This document shows positions 25,181 through 34,300 of a DNA stretch of 64,000 nucleotides, one piece after another (position 1 is the first letter of the stretch; every line of letters begins with the position of its first letter). The DNA comes from Solwaraspora sp. WMMD1047. Lineage in GTDB: Bacteria; Actinomycetota; Actinomycetes; Mycobacteriales; Micromonosporaceae. The stretch spans positions 1,116,001 through 1,180,000 of the forward strand of contig NZ_JARUBL010000001.1 of the NCBI RefSeq assembly GCF_029626155.1, given 5' to 3'. A program made the position numbers and the translations under genes. Under the pieces are notes generated by a model. The model had not been told where the DNA came from, searched no databases, and saw nothing but the letters and a program-made list of their open reading frames with translations.

Positions 25181-26227
25181 TCAGGGGCGGGTGGGCCAGC
25201 GGTCGGCCCAGGTGCGGAGCAGGTCGGTTGCCTCGTCCAGGTGGCCCTGCCGGGTCAACAGGGTCAGCAGCAGGCCGACGCAGCGCCAGTCGTCGTCGAT
25301 GACGCCGGAGCGCAGCAACTCGATCGCCTCGTCGACCCGGTCCTGGTTGACCAGCAGGCCGGCCAGCTCGATCCGGGCGGTCGGCTCGCCCTGGTCGGCG
25401 GCGAGCCGCCAGAAACGCTCGGCCTCGCCGGCGTGGCCCTGGTCGTACAGGAGAGCCGCCAACCGGGAGGCGGCGTGCCAGTCACCGCTTTCGGCGAGGC
25501 TGCGCAGCTCGTCCACATGGCCCCGGTCGGCGAGCAGGTCGGCCAGCACCCGGCCGGCGTCGGATTCGCCGGACTCAGCCAGGTTGCGCAGGTAGCCGGT
25601 GGGATCGGGGACCGGGATCATGCCGGCCGCCTCCGATCCGAAGAACCGGCTGCCGCCGAACTCGGCGCGCAGCTCGTCGTCGAGATCGTCGGCGATCTCC
25701 ATCATCGCCTTGATCGCCAGCAGCAGGTGGGTGGCCTGGAAGTCCTGGCCGAAGACCGGAATGGACGCCCAGACGGTGTCGCCGGTGCAGTAGATCCGAC
25801 CCAGCGCCATGCCGTTGGTCAGATCGGACAGTCGCTGGTAGAGCGTCTCGGTGGGCTGCACCCCGCTGAGCAGCGGGGAGAAGACGTCCACCAGGGGCGG
25901 ATCCTCCATTGCCCGTACGAAGATCATGGCCGAACCGGCGCGGATGCCGATGTCCCCGTCGGAGTCCAGTCGCAGCTGGTCCGGGGTGACCCCGAGCAGT
26001 TCGGCGACGACCAGCCGGACCCGGCCGGCGAGCTTCTCGCCCAGGTCCGGCGGGCGGTAGGCGCGGCCCTCCGGCTCGCCTTCGGCGTAGGGGTCGAGGA
26101 CCGGGCGGGCGGCCAGGGCCGCGGCCAACTTGGTCCGGGTCCGCAGCGGCACCGGTGCGGTCGTGGTGGCGGGTCGGGCGGCCAGCGCCGAGATCAGCCG
26201 CTGGACGAAGCCGTCAGACCGGGTCAT
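25181..26227 (-). CDS. YbjN/type III chaperone-like domain protein with TPR-like repeats
   Basis: This 348-residue soluble protein has two parts. Residues about 60-185 read as a YbjN or CesT-like sensory-chaperone fold (LGVTPDQLRLDSDGDIGIRA, a VFVRAMEDPPLVDVFSPLL-like strand pair, and a long helix QATHLLLAIKAMMEIADDLD). Residues about 215-345 are short helical repeats with Sel1/TPR spacing (AERFWRLAADQGEPTARIEL, then VDEAIELLRSG). Together they suggest a protein-binding adaptor. Its ATG at 26227 overlaps the upstream membrane-protein gene by 14 bases, so the two are probably co-translated. No catalytic residues seen. Confidence 0.7.
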   Translation of the reverse strand: MTRSDGFVQRLISALAARPATTTAPVPLRTRTKLAAALAARPVLDPYAEGEPEGRAYRPPDLGEKLAGRVRLVVAELLGVTPDQLRLDSDGDIGIRAGSAMIFVRAMEDPPLVDVFSPLLSGVQPTETLYQRLSDLTNGMALGRIYCTGDTVWASIPVFGQDFQATHLLLAIKAMMEIADDLDDELRAEFGGSRFFGSEAAGMIPVPDPTGYLRNLAESGESDAGRVLADLLADRGHVDELRSLAESGDWHAASRLAALLYDQGHAGEAERFWRLAADQGEPTARIELAGLLVNQDRVDEAIELLRSGVIDDDWRCVGLLLTLLTRQGHLDEATDLLRTWADRWPTRP

Positions 26228-26570
26228 CGCCGTCACCCCCGGGCCAGTTCGGATCGACCGGCGGCTTGTCGAGCACCCGCACCTGATCGAACATCTTGGC
26301 GATGAAGAGCGGGGCCACCACGCCGAAGGTGAAGGTGGCGAACGCGGTGGTGGCGAGCCCACCGGCTCCGGCCGCCGCAGCGAGACCCGTGCCGGCGACG
26401 GCCCGCAACAGCACCGCGAACATCACGATCGGGCGGTCCCGCCTGTCCCGCCACGGCCACCGCCACCGGCCCCTCGACTCGGTGGTGGGGCGCATCATCC
26501 CGTAGAGGTTGAGCGCCTCCGCCACCACGCTGCCGACAAGTCCCCACGTCGCGGCGATCCATAGAGACAC
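26214..26570 (-). CDS. Small membrane protein
   Basis: This 118-residue protein has an N-terminal hydrophobic helix (LWIAATWGLVGSVVAEALNL), a basic Trp/Arg-rich loop (RGRWRWPWRDRRDRP) and two further spans (VMFAVLLRAVAGTGLAAAA and TAFATFTFGVVAPLFIAKMF). The tail is acidic and Pro-rich. It is the first gene of a two-gene unit with the YbjN/TPR gene, with a 14-base overlap. No family recognised. Confidence 0.65.
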   Translation of the reverse strand: MSLWIAATWGLVGSVVAEALNLYGMMRPTTESRGRWRWPWRDRRDRPIVMFAVLLRAVAGTGLAAAAGAGGLATTAFATFTFGVVAPLFIAKMFDQVRVLDKPPVDPNWPGGDGDDPV

Positions 26571-26749
26571 GTCCCCACTGTACTGATCGTGGTCGCGGTC
26601 TCACCCCACGGGTGTCCACCGGCGAACCAAGCCTCCGGCACTGCTGCTCGGTCACCCTCTGAACGGTAACCCGCGCGGGCAACGGGCGGGGCCGTCCGGC
26701 GGTCGCGGACGGGCACCCGCATCGGTCGCCTCTTCGGCCACCGGCGCAC

Positions 26750-26820
26750 CGACTAACGGCCCGGGTCCGCGACTAACGGCCCGAGTCGGCGACTAACGGC
26801 CGGTACGGACGTTTCGTCCG
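26750..26820 (+). promoter_or_regulatory. Three 20-bp iterons and a hairpin upstream of the GlmS-like gene
   Basis: CGACTAACGGCCCGGGTCCG at 26750-26769 is repeated with small changes at 26770-26789 and 26790-26809; the CGACTAACGGCC core is identical in all three. A perfect hairpin CGGACG-TTT-CGTCCG follows at 26806-26820, 69 bases before the gene start. Iterons on one face at two helical turns suggest binding sites for a multimeric regulator. The rest of the 318-base gap (26571-26888) shows nothing I can name. Confidence 0.5.
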
Positions 26821-26888
26821 GTGCGCCGAGGTCTCGTGCGCTACCGTCGTGGCCGGCCGACTGTGCCCGACCGGTGGAGGTTTTCGAG

Positions 26889-29800
26889 GTGTGTGGGATC
26901 GTCGCGGCGCTACCGGACTACAGCGGCGACTCGGAGGGCGTGTCGGACCGCCAGTTGCTGGAGATCCTGCCCGATCCGCCCGCCGTCGACCTGACCGCCG
27001 CGCGCGGCGTACCCGGTGAGGTGACCGCCGGTCTCGACTGGTTCGTCAAGAGCCTGGGCGCGGCCGCCGAGCTGTACACGGCACCGGCTGCCATCCACCG
27101 GCTCGCGGTCACCCCCCGGTTGCGGGCCGGGACCGCCGACCGGCTGCGGGCGCTGGAACGCTGGCTCGCCGAACTGGACGACGTGCTCGACGACTCCGGC
27201 GCGTCCTGGGACGCCGACCTGCTGGAGCGGACCCAGCGACTGGCCGTCCGGGCGCGCGACCTGGTCTGGACGATCGGCAATGACCGGATCGAGGCGGCCA
27301 CCCGGATCGGCGGGCTGGCGCCCGCCGGGATCGCCACCCTGGCCGCCGCCCGCAGCTACCTCGCGCTGGACGCGGTGCTGGACGCGGTCGACCGGCTTGA
27401 GGTACGCGGCCGGGACTCCGCCGGCGTCCAGGTCTGGATCACCTTCGACGAGCAGCCGGCGGCGGCCGAGTTGCCCGACGCGCTGCGGTCCCGGGTCGAC
27501 GCCGACTACCGGCACCGCGCGGTGCGGTTCTTCCGGGGCGGCCTCTCGGTGGTCTACAAGCGAGCGTCGATAATCGGCCGGCTCGGTGACAACGTCGCGT
27601 ACCTGCGGGCCGCGATCGCCGCCGACGGCGACCTGCACGCCCTGCTCGCCCTGCCCGGCGCCCGGGTGACGGTGCTCGCGCACACCCGGTGGGCCAGCGT
27701 CGGGCGGATCTCGGAGGCCAACGCCCACCCGGTCGACAGCGAGACCGGTTCGGCGACCGGCGGCGGCTTGGCGACCGCCGTGCTGAACGGGGACATCGAC
27801 AACCACGTCGAGCTGCGGGAGCGGCTGCGGCTGCCGGCCGACCCGGCCGGGGTGAGCACCGACGCGAAGCTGATCCCGGTGATGCTGGCCGCCGAGGTCG
27901 ACGCCGGGACCGAGCCGGCCCGGGCGCTGGCTCACTGCGTACGCCGGTATCACGGTTCGTTCGCGATCGGCGCGCAGACCGACGCGGCGCCGGACCGGCT
28001 GCTGCTGGCCGTGCAGGGCAGCGGGCAGGGCCTCTACGTCGGCTTCGCGCCGGGCTGCTTCCTGGTGGCCAGCGAGGTGTACGGCCTGGTCGGCTGGACC
28101 GACACCTACCTGCGGTTGGACGGCACCGCGGCGGGCGAGGGCGAGGAGGGGGCCGGGTCGGTGGTCGCCCTGGACCGGGCCGGGGCGGGCACGCTCGCCG
28201 CGCTGCGCGCGTACACCCTGGCCGGTCAGGTCCGGCCGGTCACCGAGGAGGATCTCTCCACCGCCGAGATCACCACCCGGGACGTGGCGCGGGGCAGCTT
28301 CGACCACTATCTGGAGAAGGAGATCACCGAGGCGCCGTCGTCGTTCCGCAAGAGCCTGCGCGGTCGGTACGCGGTCGACGGGGAGCGGCTGGTGGTGGCG
28401 CTTGGCGAGACGACCTTCCCGGCGGCGTTGCGGGAGCGCTTCGCCGCCGGCCAGCTCACCGAGCTGATCTTCGTGGGGCAGGGTACGGCCGCGGTGGCCT
28501 GCAAGGGCATCGCGAACGTGGCCCGCCAGTTGCTGCATCCGGCGCTGTCGGTGGAGGCGATGCCCGCCACCGAGCTCTCCGCCTGGGGGCTGCGGGCGGA
28601 CATGTCCGCGGTCTGCCTGGTCGCGGTGAGCCAGTCCGGGTCGACCACCGACACGAACCGGGCGGTGGACATGGCCCGGTCCCGGGGCGCGGCGGTGCTG
28701 GCGATCGTGAACCGGCGTGACAGCGACCTGGCGCACAAGAGCGACGGGGTGCTCTACACCTCGGACGGCCGGGACGTCGAGATGGCGGTGGCCTCCACCA
28801 AGGCGTTCTACTCGCAGGCGGCGACCGGCGCGTTGCTGGCGCTGCAGATCGCCCGGGTCTGTGACCGGCTGGCGCCGGATCTGGAGGACTCGCTGCTGCG
28901 CGCGTTGCTGGAGCTGCCGCACCAGATCGAGGCGCTGCACCAGCTGGCGCCGACCGTCGCGGAGATCTCCGAGGTGGCGATCAGGTATCCGTACTGGACG
29001 GTGGTCGGTTCCGGCCCGAACCGGGTGGCCGCCGAGGAGAGCCGGATCAAGCTCTCGGAGCTCTGTTACAAGACCATCTCCACCGACGCGGTCGAGGACA
29101 AGAAGCACGTGGACCTCTCGGCCGAGGCGTTCGTGCTGGTCTGCGCGGCCGGGGCGCCGCCCGGCCAGATCCGTGACCTGACCAAGGAGGTGGACATCTT
29201 CGCCGCCCACCGCAACGCGCCGGTGGTGGTGGTGGACGAGGGGGTCGACGTGCCGTGGGCGACGGACTGGGTGGTCCGGGTGCCGGCCGCTCACCCCGCG
29301 TTCGCCTGGATCCTGAGCACGGCCGCCGGGCACCTGTTCGCGTACCACTGCGCGCGGGCGATCGACCGGCGGGCGGATCCGCTGCGGGAGGCGTTGGCCG
29401 CCCTGGAGGGCTCGGTGGACGCCGGTCTGCTCGGCCTCGACGATCTCGACCGGGCCTGCGACAACCTGCACCAGTTCCTCGCCGAGGCGGCGACCGGTTC
29501 GGTCCGCGGCGTGCTGACCAGCGACACCGCGATCCGGCTCTGGCAGGCGGCGCTGCTGCTGCGGCACGGTACGGCGGCGATGGAGTCGCTGCCGGCGGAG
29601 GCGGCCGACCCGGTCGAGTTCGTCCGGGAGCGGATCACCTCGGCGGTGGACGAGTTGACCCGCTCGATCGACTCGGTGAAGCACCAGGCCAAGACGGTCA
29701 CCGTCGGCACCTCGCGGGGTGACTCCGACCTGTTGGAGAACCCGTTGACGGCGGCGGTCACCGAGGCCGGCGGCGATCCTTCGGTGGTGAGCTACCCGGT

Positions 29801-30290
29801 GCTGATGGCGCTGCGGGCGTTCTCCCGGGTGGTGGCGGCGGTGGCGGGGACCACCCGTTACCAGATCGGCTGGGCGCCGGAGCGGACCACGGTGCGGGTC
29901 ACCCGCAAGACCGGGATCGCCCGGGACCTGGCCAGCCGGGCGGATGGCGGCACCGAGCTGAGTGGTTCCAAGCGGTTGGCGGTGCAGTCCCGGATGGTCC
30001 GGCTGGTGCGGGGCGGCCGGGACGGCCGGCTGGTGCTGATGATCCCGGAGCGGACCGGCACCCGGGTGCACGCGTTGACGCTGGCGCACGTGGTGCTGCG
30101 TGAGCGGGTCGATCCGGCGCATCTGGTGGAGTTGCTGGATCTGACCGGCACCCGGCTGGAGGAGGTGCGGGCGGCGGTCACCGAGACGGACACCCGCTTC
30201 GACCCGGCCGGGCTGGCCGCGCTGCCGGTCGAGACGGTGCTGCTCGCCCCGGTCGACGAGGTGAGCCGCCAGCTCACCGGGGCGGCGTGA
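26889..30290 (+). CDS. Giant GlmS-like glutamine amidotransferase/SIS protein
   Basis: This 1133-residue protein is nearly twice the usual GlmS length (about 610). Its parts are: an N-terminal Ntn glutaminase with catalytic Cys2 (MCGIVA), split by a helical insert of about 140 residues before RGRDSAGVQVW (173-183); HTRWASVG and NAHPV (265-282); and LNGDIDNHVELR (299-310). Two SIS domains follow (VGQGTAAVACKG at about 529, SQSGSTTD at about 580, the VASTKAF loop, and ESRIKLSELCYKTISTDAVE near 715). A C-terminal extension of about 300 residues has no recognised domain. Canonical GlmS converts fructose-6-phosphate and glutamine to glucosamine-6-phosphate. Here the substrate may differ, since the usual EGALKLKE and ELKHGP motifs are altered. 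The GTG at 26889 places Cys second, behind GGAGG. Confidence 0.85.
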   Translation: MCGIVAALPDYSGDSEGVSDRQLLEILPDPPAVDLTAARGVPGEVTAGLDWFVKSLGAAAELYTAPAAIHRLAVTPRLRAGTADRLRALERWLAELDDVLDDSGASWDADLLERTQRLAVRARDLVWTIGNDRIEAATRIGGLAPAGIATLAAARSYLALDAVLDAVDRLEVRGRDSAGVQVWITFDEQPAAAELPDALRSRVDADYRHRAVRFFRGGLSVVYKRASIIGRLGDNVAYLRAAIAADGDLHALLALPGARVTVLAHTRWASVGRISEANAHPVDSETGSATGGGLATAVLNGDIDNHVELRERLRLPADPAGVSTDAKLIPVMLAAEVDAGTEPARALAHCVRRYHGSFAIGAQTDAAPDRLLLAVQGSGQGLYVGFAPGCFLVASEVYGLVGWTDTYLRLDGTAAGEGEEGAGSVVALDRAGAGTLAALRAYTLAGQVRPVTEEDLSTAEITTRDVARGSFDHYLEKEITEAPSSFRKSLRGRYAVDGERLVVALGETTFPAALRERFAAGQLTELIFVGQGTAAVACKGIANVARQLLHPALSVEAMPATELSAWGLRADMSAVCLVAVSQSGSTTDTNRAVDMARSRGAAVLAIVNRRDSDLAHKSDGVLYTSDGRDVEMAVASTKAFYSQAATGALLALQIARVCDRLAPDLEDSLLRALLELPHQIEALHQLAPTVAEISEVAIRYPYWTVVGSGPNRVAAEESRIKLSELCYKTISTDAVEDKKHVDLSAEAFVLVCAAGAPPGQIRDLTKEVDIFAAHRNAPVVVVDEGVDVPWATDWVVRVPAAHPAFAWILSTAAGHLFAYHCARAIDRRADPLREALAALEGSVDAGLLGLDDLDRACDNLHQFLAEAATGSVRGVLTSDTAIRLWQAALLLRHGTAAMESLPAEAADPVEFVRERITSAVDELTRSIDSVKHQAKTVTVGTSRGDSDLLENPLTAAVTEAGGDPSVVSYPVLMALRAFSRVVAAVAGTTRYQIGWAPERTTVRVTRKTGIARDLASRADGGTELSGSKRLAVQSRMVRLVRGGRDGRLVLMIPERTGTRVHALTLAHVVLRERVDPAHLVELLDLTGTRLEEVRAAVTETDTRFDPAGLAALPVETVLLAPVDEVSRQLTGAA

Positions 30291-30293
30291 CGG

Positions 30294-31349
30294 TCACCTC
30301 GTCGGGGTGACCTTCGTGATGCCGGTGGGGGAGTCCGGGTTCTCGCCCCGGGCGAGCGCCAGCGCGTGGGTCAGCCGCTGCAGCGGCAGGATGTCCAGCA
30401 GCGGCGCGTACCGCTCGTCGACGGCGGGCACCGGGAGTCGGGCGGTGGTGCCGGGCACGTCGGTGGCGGAGACCACCACCACGTCCGCGCGCCGCTGGCC
30501 GACCTTCGTGACCACCTCGCGCATCGAGGCGCCGCCGGGTCCGCCGCCGACGACCGCGAGGACGGGTACGTCGGGATCGGTGACGGCCAGCGGCCCGTGC
30601 AGCAGGTCCGCCCCGGAGAACGCGAGCGCCGGCAGGTACGAGGTTTCCATGATCTTGTGGGCAACCTCGCGGGCGGTCGGGTAGCCGTAGCCCCGGCCGG
30701 CGGTGACCAGGGTGTTGGCGAACCGGTAGCGGGGCGCGAGCTCGGCCGGGGTGTCATCGGCGAGGGTGGTGGCGGCCAGCTCCGGCAGGGTGTCCAGGAC
30801 GGCGCGCTCGTCGGCGGGCAGCCGCCCGTCGCCGGCCCGGACCCCCTCGATCACCATCAGCAGGGCGAGCAGTTCGGCGGTGTAGGTCTTGGTGGCCGGC
30901 AGGGCGCGTTCGACGCCGACCGAGAGATCGATCACCAGTTCGGCGATGCCGGCCAGCTCCGAGTCGGGCTCGTTCGTGATGCCGAGGGTGAGTGCGCCGG
31001 CTTCCCGGGCGACCTTGACGACCTCGCAGAGGTCGGGCGAGTGGCCGCTCTGGGAGACCCCGACCACCAGGGCCTGGGAGTAGTCCGGGCGGGCGCCGAA
31101 GAGGGTGGTGACGCTCGGCGAGGCCAGCCCGGCCGGCAGCCCCAGCCGGATCTCGGCGAGGTACGCGCCGTAGAGCGCCGCGTAGTCGGAGGTGCCGCGC
31201 GCGGTGAGCACGACGTGCCGGGGTCGCCGCCGGGCGATGGCGGCCGCGACCTCGGCGATCCGCCCCGAGTGGTCCGCCCCGAGCAGCCGGGCGTACGCCT
31301 CGGGCTGTTCCGAGATGTCCGCTGCCATCCCTGAGCCAGGAGTGGTCAT
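30294..31349 (-). CDS. SIS-domain sugar isomerase/deaminase (AgaS/NagB-II/GlmS-isomerase-like)
   Basis: This 351-residue protein consists of two SIS domains without a glutaminase. Motifs are VVLTARGTSDYAALYGAYLA, VVGVSQSGHSPDLCEVVKVA, PATKTYTAELLALLMVIEG, and AREVAHKIMETSYLPALAFS with its Glu-Thr/Lys set. In this group ammonia is not made in-house, so the usual direction is deamination or isomerisation of an amino-sugar phosphate. It converges on the giant GlmS-like gene with three bases between the stop codons, suggesting linked amino-sugar metabolism. GAGGGAG precedes the ATG. The upstream gap (31350-31472) contains an AT-rich stretch, TTGTTTCGTTGCGATTGATC on the minus strand, likely its promoter region. 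Confidence 0.85.
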   Translation of the reverse strand: MTTPGSGMAADISEQPEAYARLLGADHSGRIAEVAAAIARRRPRHVVLTARGTSDYAALYGAYLAEIRLGLPAGLASPSVTTLFGARPDYSQALVVGVSQSGHSPDLCEVVKVAREAGALTLGITNEPDSELAGIAELVIDLSVGVERALPATKTYTAELLALLMVIEGVRAGDGRLPADERAVLDTLPELAATTLADDTPAELAPRYRFANTLVTAGRGYGYPTAREVAHKIMETSYLPALAFSGADLLHGPLAVTDPDVPVLAVVGGGPGGASMREVVTKVGQRRADVVVVSATDVPGTTARLPVPAVDERYAPLLDILPLQRLTHALALARGENPDSPTGITKVTPTR

Positions 31350-31472
31350 GACGCTCCCTCATGCCGATCCGTGCGCGAATCCTGTCCCTTCCATGCTCAG
31401 TCTTGCACGAATAGAAGATCAATCGCAACGAAACAAGCAGGGCGCCCTGTGTGGGCGCGGCCCGAGTCGTTG

Positions 31473-32606
31473 CTAGGCGCCGTCGTGGCGCAGGCTGGCG
31501 ATCAGCGCCGCGACCAGGGCGGTCCGCCGGGGCAGCTCCGCGATGAGAACGTGCTCGTCGTCGGCGTGGGCGCCGCCGCCGACCGCGCCGAGGCCGTCCA
31601 GGGTGGGCGTACCGATGCCGGCGGTGAGGTTGCCGTCGGAGGCGCCACCCACCGCGACGGCGGTCAGCGGCGGCATGCCGAGCTGGGCGGCGAGCGCCGC
31701 CGCGCGGGCGAAGAGCCCGGCCGAGGCCACCGCCGGCAGGGGCGGCCGGTTCGGACCGCCGGTCACGGTCAGTTCGGCGCCGCGCAGCGCCGGTCGCAGG
31801 GCCCGCATCCCGGCGTCGACCCGCTGCTGTTCGCCCGCGTCGCGGACGCGTACGTCGACCTCGAACTCGCCGGTCGCCGGGACCGTGTTGGCGGTGGTGC
31901 CGGCCGACATCCGGGTCGCGGTGACGGTGGTGCCGCGGCCGGTGTCGGCGAGCGTGCCGACCGCGAGCACCTGGTGGGCCAGTTCGATGGTGGCGTTGAC
32001 GCCGCGATCCGGTTCCAGGCCGGCGTGGGCGGCCCGACCCAGCGCCCGGACCCGGTACTGCGAGACGCCCTTGCGTTCGGTCTTCACCGCCCCGCCGTCG
32101 GCGGCCGCCTCCAGCACCAGCGCGCCCGCGCAGCCCGCCGCCTCCGTCTCGATCAGGCTGCGCGAGGTCGGCGAGCCGAGCTCCTCGTCGCCGGTGACCA
32201 GGATCGTCACGCCGGTCCGGTCGACCAGCCCGGCGGCGGCGTGCAGGGCCATCACCAGGCCGGCCTTCATGTCGAAGCAGCCCGGCCCGCGCAGCACCCC
32301 GTCGACGACGGTGAACGGGTGGGCGGCCAGTGATCCGCGCGGCCAGACCGTGTCGTGGTGTCCGAGCAGCAGCACCCGGGTCGGCTCGCCGCCCAGCCGC
32401 CACCGCAGGTGGGTCCGGCCGTCCCGGACGATCCACTCTGGTGGCACCCCCAGCCGCCGGGTGCCGACCCGGGCGACGGCGTCGGCGCTCGCCGCGACGG
32501 CGGCCAGGTCGGCCGAGGGCGACTCGCACGTCACGAGCGTCTCGATGTCGGCGATCATCGCCGGCAGGGCGGCCCGCAGTTGGGCGACGAGATTGGGCAG
32601 CAGCAT
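31473..32606 (-). CDS. M20 family metallopeptidase (glutamate carboxypeptidase-like)
   Basis: This 377-residue dinuclear zinc hydrolase has VLLLGHHDTVWPRG (metal His and Asp), GPGCFDMKAGLVMAL (bridging Asp), and VTGDEELGSPTSR (catalytic Glu-Glu). The dimerisation/lid domain is YRVRALGRAAHAGLEPDRGV, and GLGAVGGGAHADDEHVL carries the last metal His. Family members release C-terminal glutamate or hydrolyse N-acyl amino acids. No signal peptide. The ATG at 32606 sits seven bases after GAGAGG; the longer frame reaching 33326 is antisense shadow. It may share a transcript with the SIS gene downstream (123-base gap). Confidence 0.9.
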   Translation of the reverse strand: MLLPNLVAQLRAALPAMIADIETLVTCESPSADLAAVAASADAVARVGTRRLGVPPEWIVRDGRTHLRWRLGGEPTRVLLLGHHDTVWPRGSLAAHPFTVVDGVLRGPGCFDMKAGLVMALHAAAGLVDRTGVTILVTGDEELGSPTSRSLIETEAAGCAGALVLEAAADGGAVKTERKGVSQYRVRALGRAAHAGLEPDRGVNATIELAHQVLAVGTLADTGRGTTVTATRMSAGTTANTVPATGEFEVDVRVRDAGEQQRVDAGMRALRPALRGAELTVTGGPNRPPLPAVASAGLFARAAALAAQLGMPPLTAVAVGGASDGNLTAGIGTPTLDGLGAVGGGAHADDEHVLIAELPRRTALVAALIASLRHDGA

Positions 32607-32841
32607 CACAACACCTCTCAGTCCGCTCCGGGTACGGCGGCGCATGGGTGGTGGTACCGCTCGCCCCCGTCGGCGTCTCGCGGACGGCAGCGCCGTCCAG
32701 GTTCGAGTCTGCGCCACCCGCACCACCGCGGCGACACAGTGCCTGAGGACGACCCGCAGCGTCCGGCTCCTCCGCAGGTTGGAGCGCGCGGTCGGGCGCG
32801 GGACGGACGCGATCTGGACGAACCTGGTCAACCATGGAGGG

Positions 32842-34116
32842 ATGTCGAAGCTTTTCCGGGCCGTCCGGTCCGCACTCACACCTCTGCTGCTGCTTACCGC
32901 GGTCGCGGTGCTGCCCGCCGCGGCCGCCGCGGCGCCCGAACCGGCCGGCGCTGTCGGCGCGCCCACGTCCGCCGGTCGACCCGGCTCCGAGCTGGACCGG
33001 GCCGCACTGCGCCGGTCACTGGCGGCGGTGCCGGCCGCCGGGGCACCGGGGGTGTTCGCCGCCGTCCGGGATGGCCGGTCCGAGTGGACCGGTGCGGCAG
33101 GGATCGCCGACCTGTCGAATGCCCGACCGACCCGGCCGGAGATGCGCCACCGGGTCGGCAGCATCACCAAGACCTTCGTCGCCACCGTGCTGCTGCAGCT
33201 CGTCGACGAGGGCCGGCTGGGGTTGGACGACCCGGTGGGTCGGTGGTTGCCCGACGCGCTCCCGGGTGAGCTCGGGCAGCGGGTGACGGTGCGGATGCTG
33301 CTCAACCACACCAGCGGGATCGGCAACTACACGAACGTGCTGCTCACCTCGTTGGCCACGGTCATCGAGGTGGGGAACACCGTGTACACCCCGGCGGAGC
33401 TGGTCGCGATCGGCGCCGGCATGCCCCGTACGGGTGAGCCGGGCGAGGCCCACTCGTACTCCAACACCAACTACATCCTGGCCGGGCTGATCGTGCAGCG
33501 GGTCACCGGGAACGACCCGGCGGCCGAGGTCACCCGGCGGATCATCCGCCCGCTGCGGCTGACCGGCACCTACTTCCCGGGCGCCCAGCCGATCATCCGA
33601 GGTCCGCACGCCGGTGCCTACTTCGCGCCGCTCGGCGTCCGCGACTTCAGCCGGTACGGCATGACGTGGGCCTGGATGGCCGGGGAGCTGATCTCCACGA
33701 TGCCCGACCTGAACGCGTTCTTCCGGGCGCTGCTCGGTGGCCGACTGCTCAGCCCGGCGACCTTGGCGCAGATGAAGACCACCGTCCCGTTCGTGCCGGA
33801 GCAGCCGGAGATCGGCGGCTACGGTCTGGGGATCTACCAGGCGGCCAGCCCGTGCGGGACGCTCTGGGGCCACGACGGCGGGGTGGTCGGCCAGCTGACC
33901 GTCTCGCTGCACAGCGCGGACGGTGCCCGGCAGGTCTCGACCGCGCTGAACTACAGCCACTACCAGTTGTTCAGCGGTGAGCCGCACCCGATCGACGTGG
34001 CCTGGCAGAACTTCCTGTTCACGGGAGCCTGTGCCGCCTCAGCGTCGGCAAGCCGGTCGACACCGGCGCCACTGCGGCTACCGGCCATCAGCGCGCTCGC
34101 CCCGGCCACCCGCTGA
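32842..34116 (+). CDS. Secreted serine beta-lactamase-fold hydrolase / D-Ala-D-Ala carboxypeptidase-like
   Basis: This 424-residue exported protein of the class C beta-lactamase/esterase-type penicillin-binding family has a signal peptide at 1-32 (to AAAAAP). The catalytic S-x-x-K is visible as HRVGSITKTFVATVLLQLVD, the Tyr-x-Asn as SYSNTNYILAGLIV, and the third motif as LWGHDGGVVG (HDG in place of KTG). These residues fit a D-Ala-D-Ala carboxypeptidase or esterase rather than a classical beta-lactamase. The start is set by the signal peptide; GGAGGG abuts the ATG directly, so initiation may be unusual. The C-terminus is Ala/Ser-rich without an anchor. Confidence 0.85.
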   Translation: MSKLFRAVRSALTPLLLLTAVAVLPAAAAAAPEPAGAVGAPTSAGRPGSELDRAALRRSLAAVPAAGAPGVFAAVRDGRSEWTGAAGIADLSNARPTRPEMRHRVGSITKTFVATVLLQLVDEGRLGLDDPVGRWLPDALPGELGQRVTVRMLLNHTSGIGNYTNVLLTSLATVIEVGNTVYTPAELVAIGAGMPRTGEPGEAHSYSNTNYILAGLIVQRVTGNDPAAEVTRRIIRPLRLTGTYFPGAQPIIRGPHAGAYFAPLGVRDFSRYGMTWAWMAGELISTMPDLNAFFRALLGGRLLSPATLAQMKTTVPFVPEQPEIGGYGLGIYQAASPCGTLWGHDGGVVGQLTVSLHSADGARQVSTALNYSHYQLFSGEPHPIDVAWQNFLFTGACAASASASRSTPAPLRLPAISALAPATR

Positions 34117-34263
34117 CCGTCCACCTCGACCGGTCGGGCTGTCGGTCCCCGACCATCAGCTCGACCGGGCCGGTCGAAGGCCGGGTCGGCGGGGGGCGGC
34201 CGGTGGACGGGGGCGGCCGGTGGTCGACGGGTCCGGCACTGGAAGCGAGGTGCTGACCTGCTG

Positions 34264-34292
34264 CCCGGCCCGGACGTGCGGCCCGGGCCGGG
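34264..34292. terminator. Terminator-like hairpin between convergent genes
   Basis: CCCGGCCCGG (34264-34273) and CCGGGCCGGG (34283-34292) are perfect 10-base arms with a 9-base loop, eight bases past the stop of the maleylpyruvate-isomerase-like gene. It could serve both convergent transcripts. Confidence 0.55.
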
Positions 34293-34300
34293 TGGCGGCG

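Noticed and set aside
26910-30122. A 1070-residue open frame antisense to the giant GlmS-like gene
   Set aside because: Composition is dominated by Arg, Gly, Gln and His with no domain. The plus-strand frame has recognisable catalytic motifs throughout.
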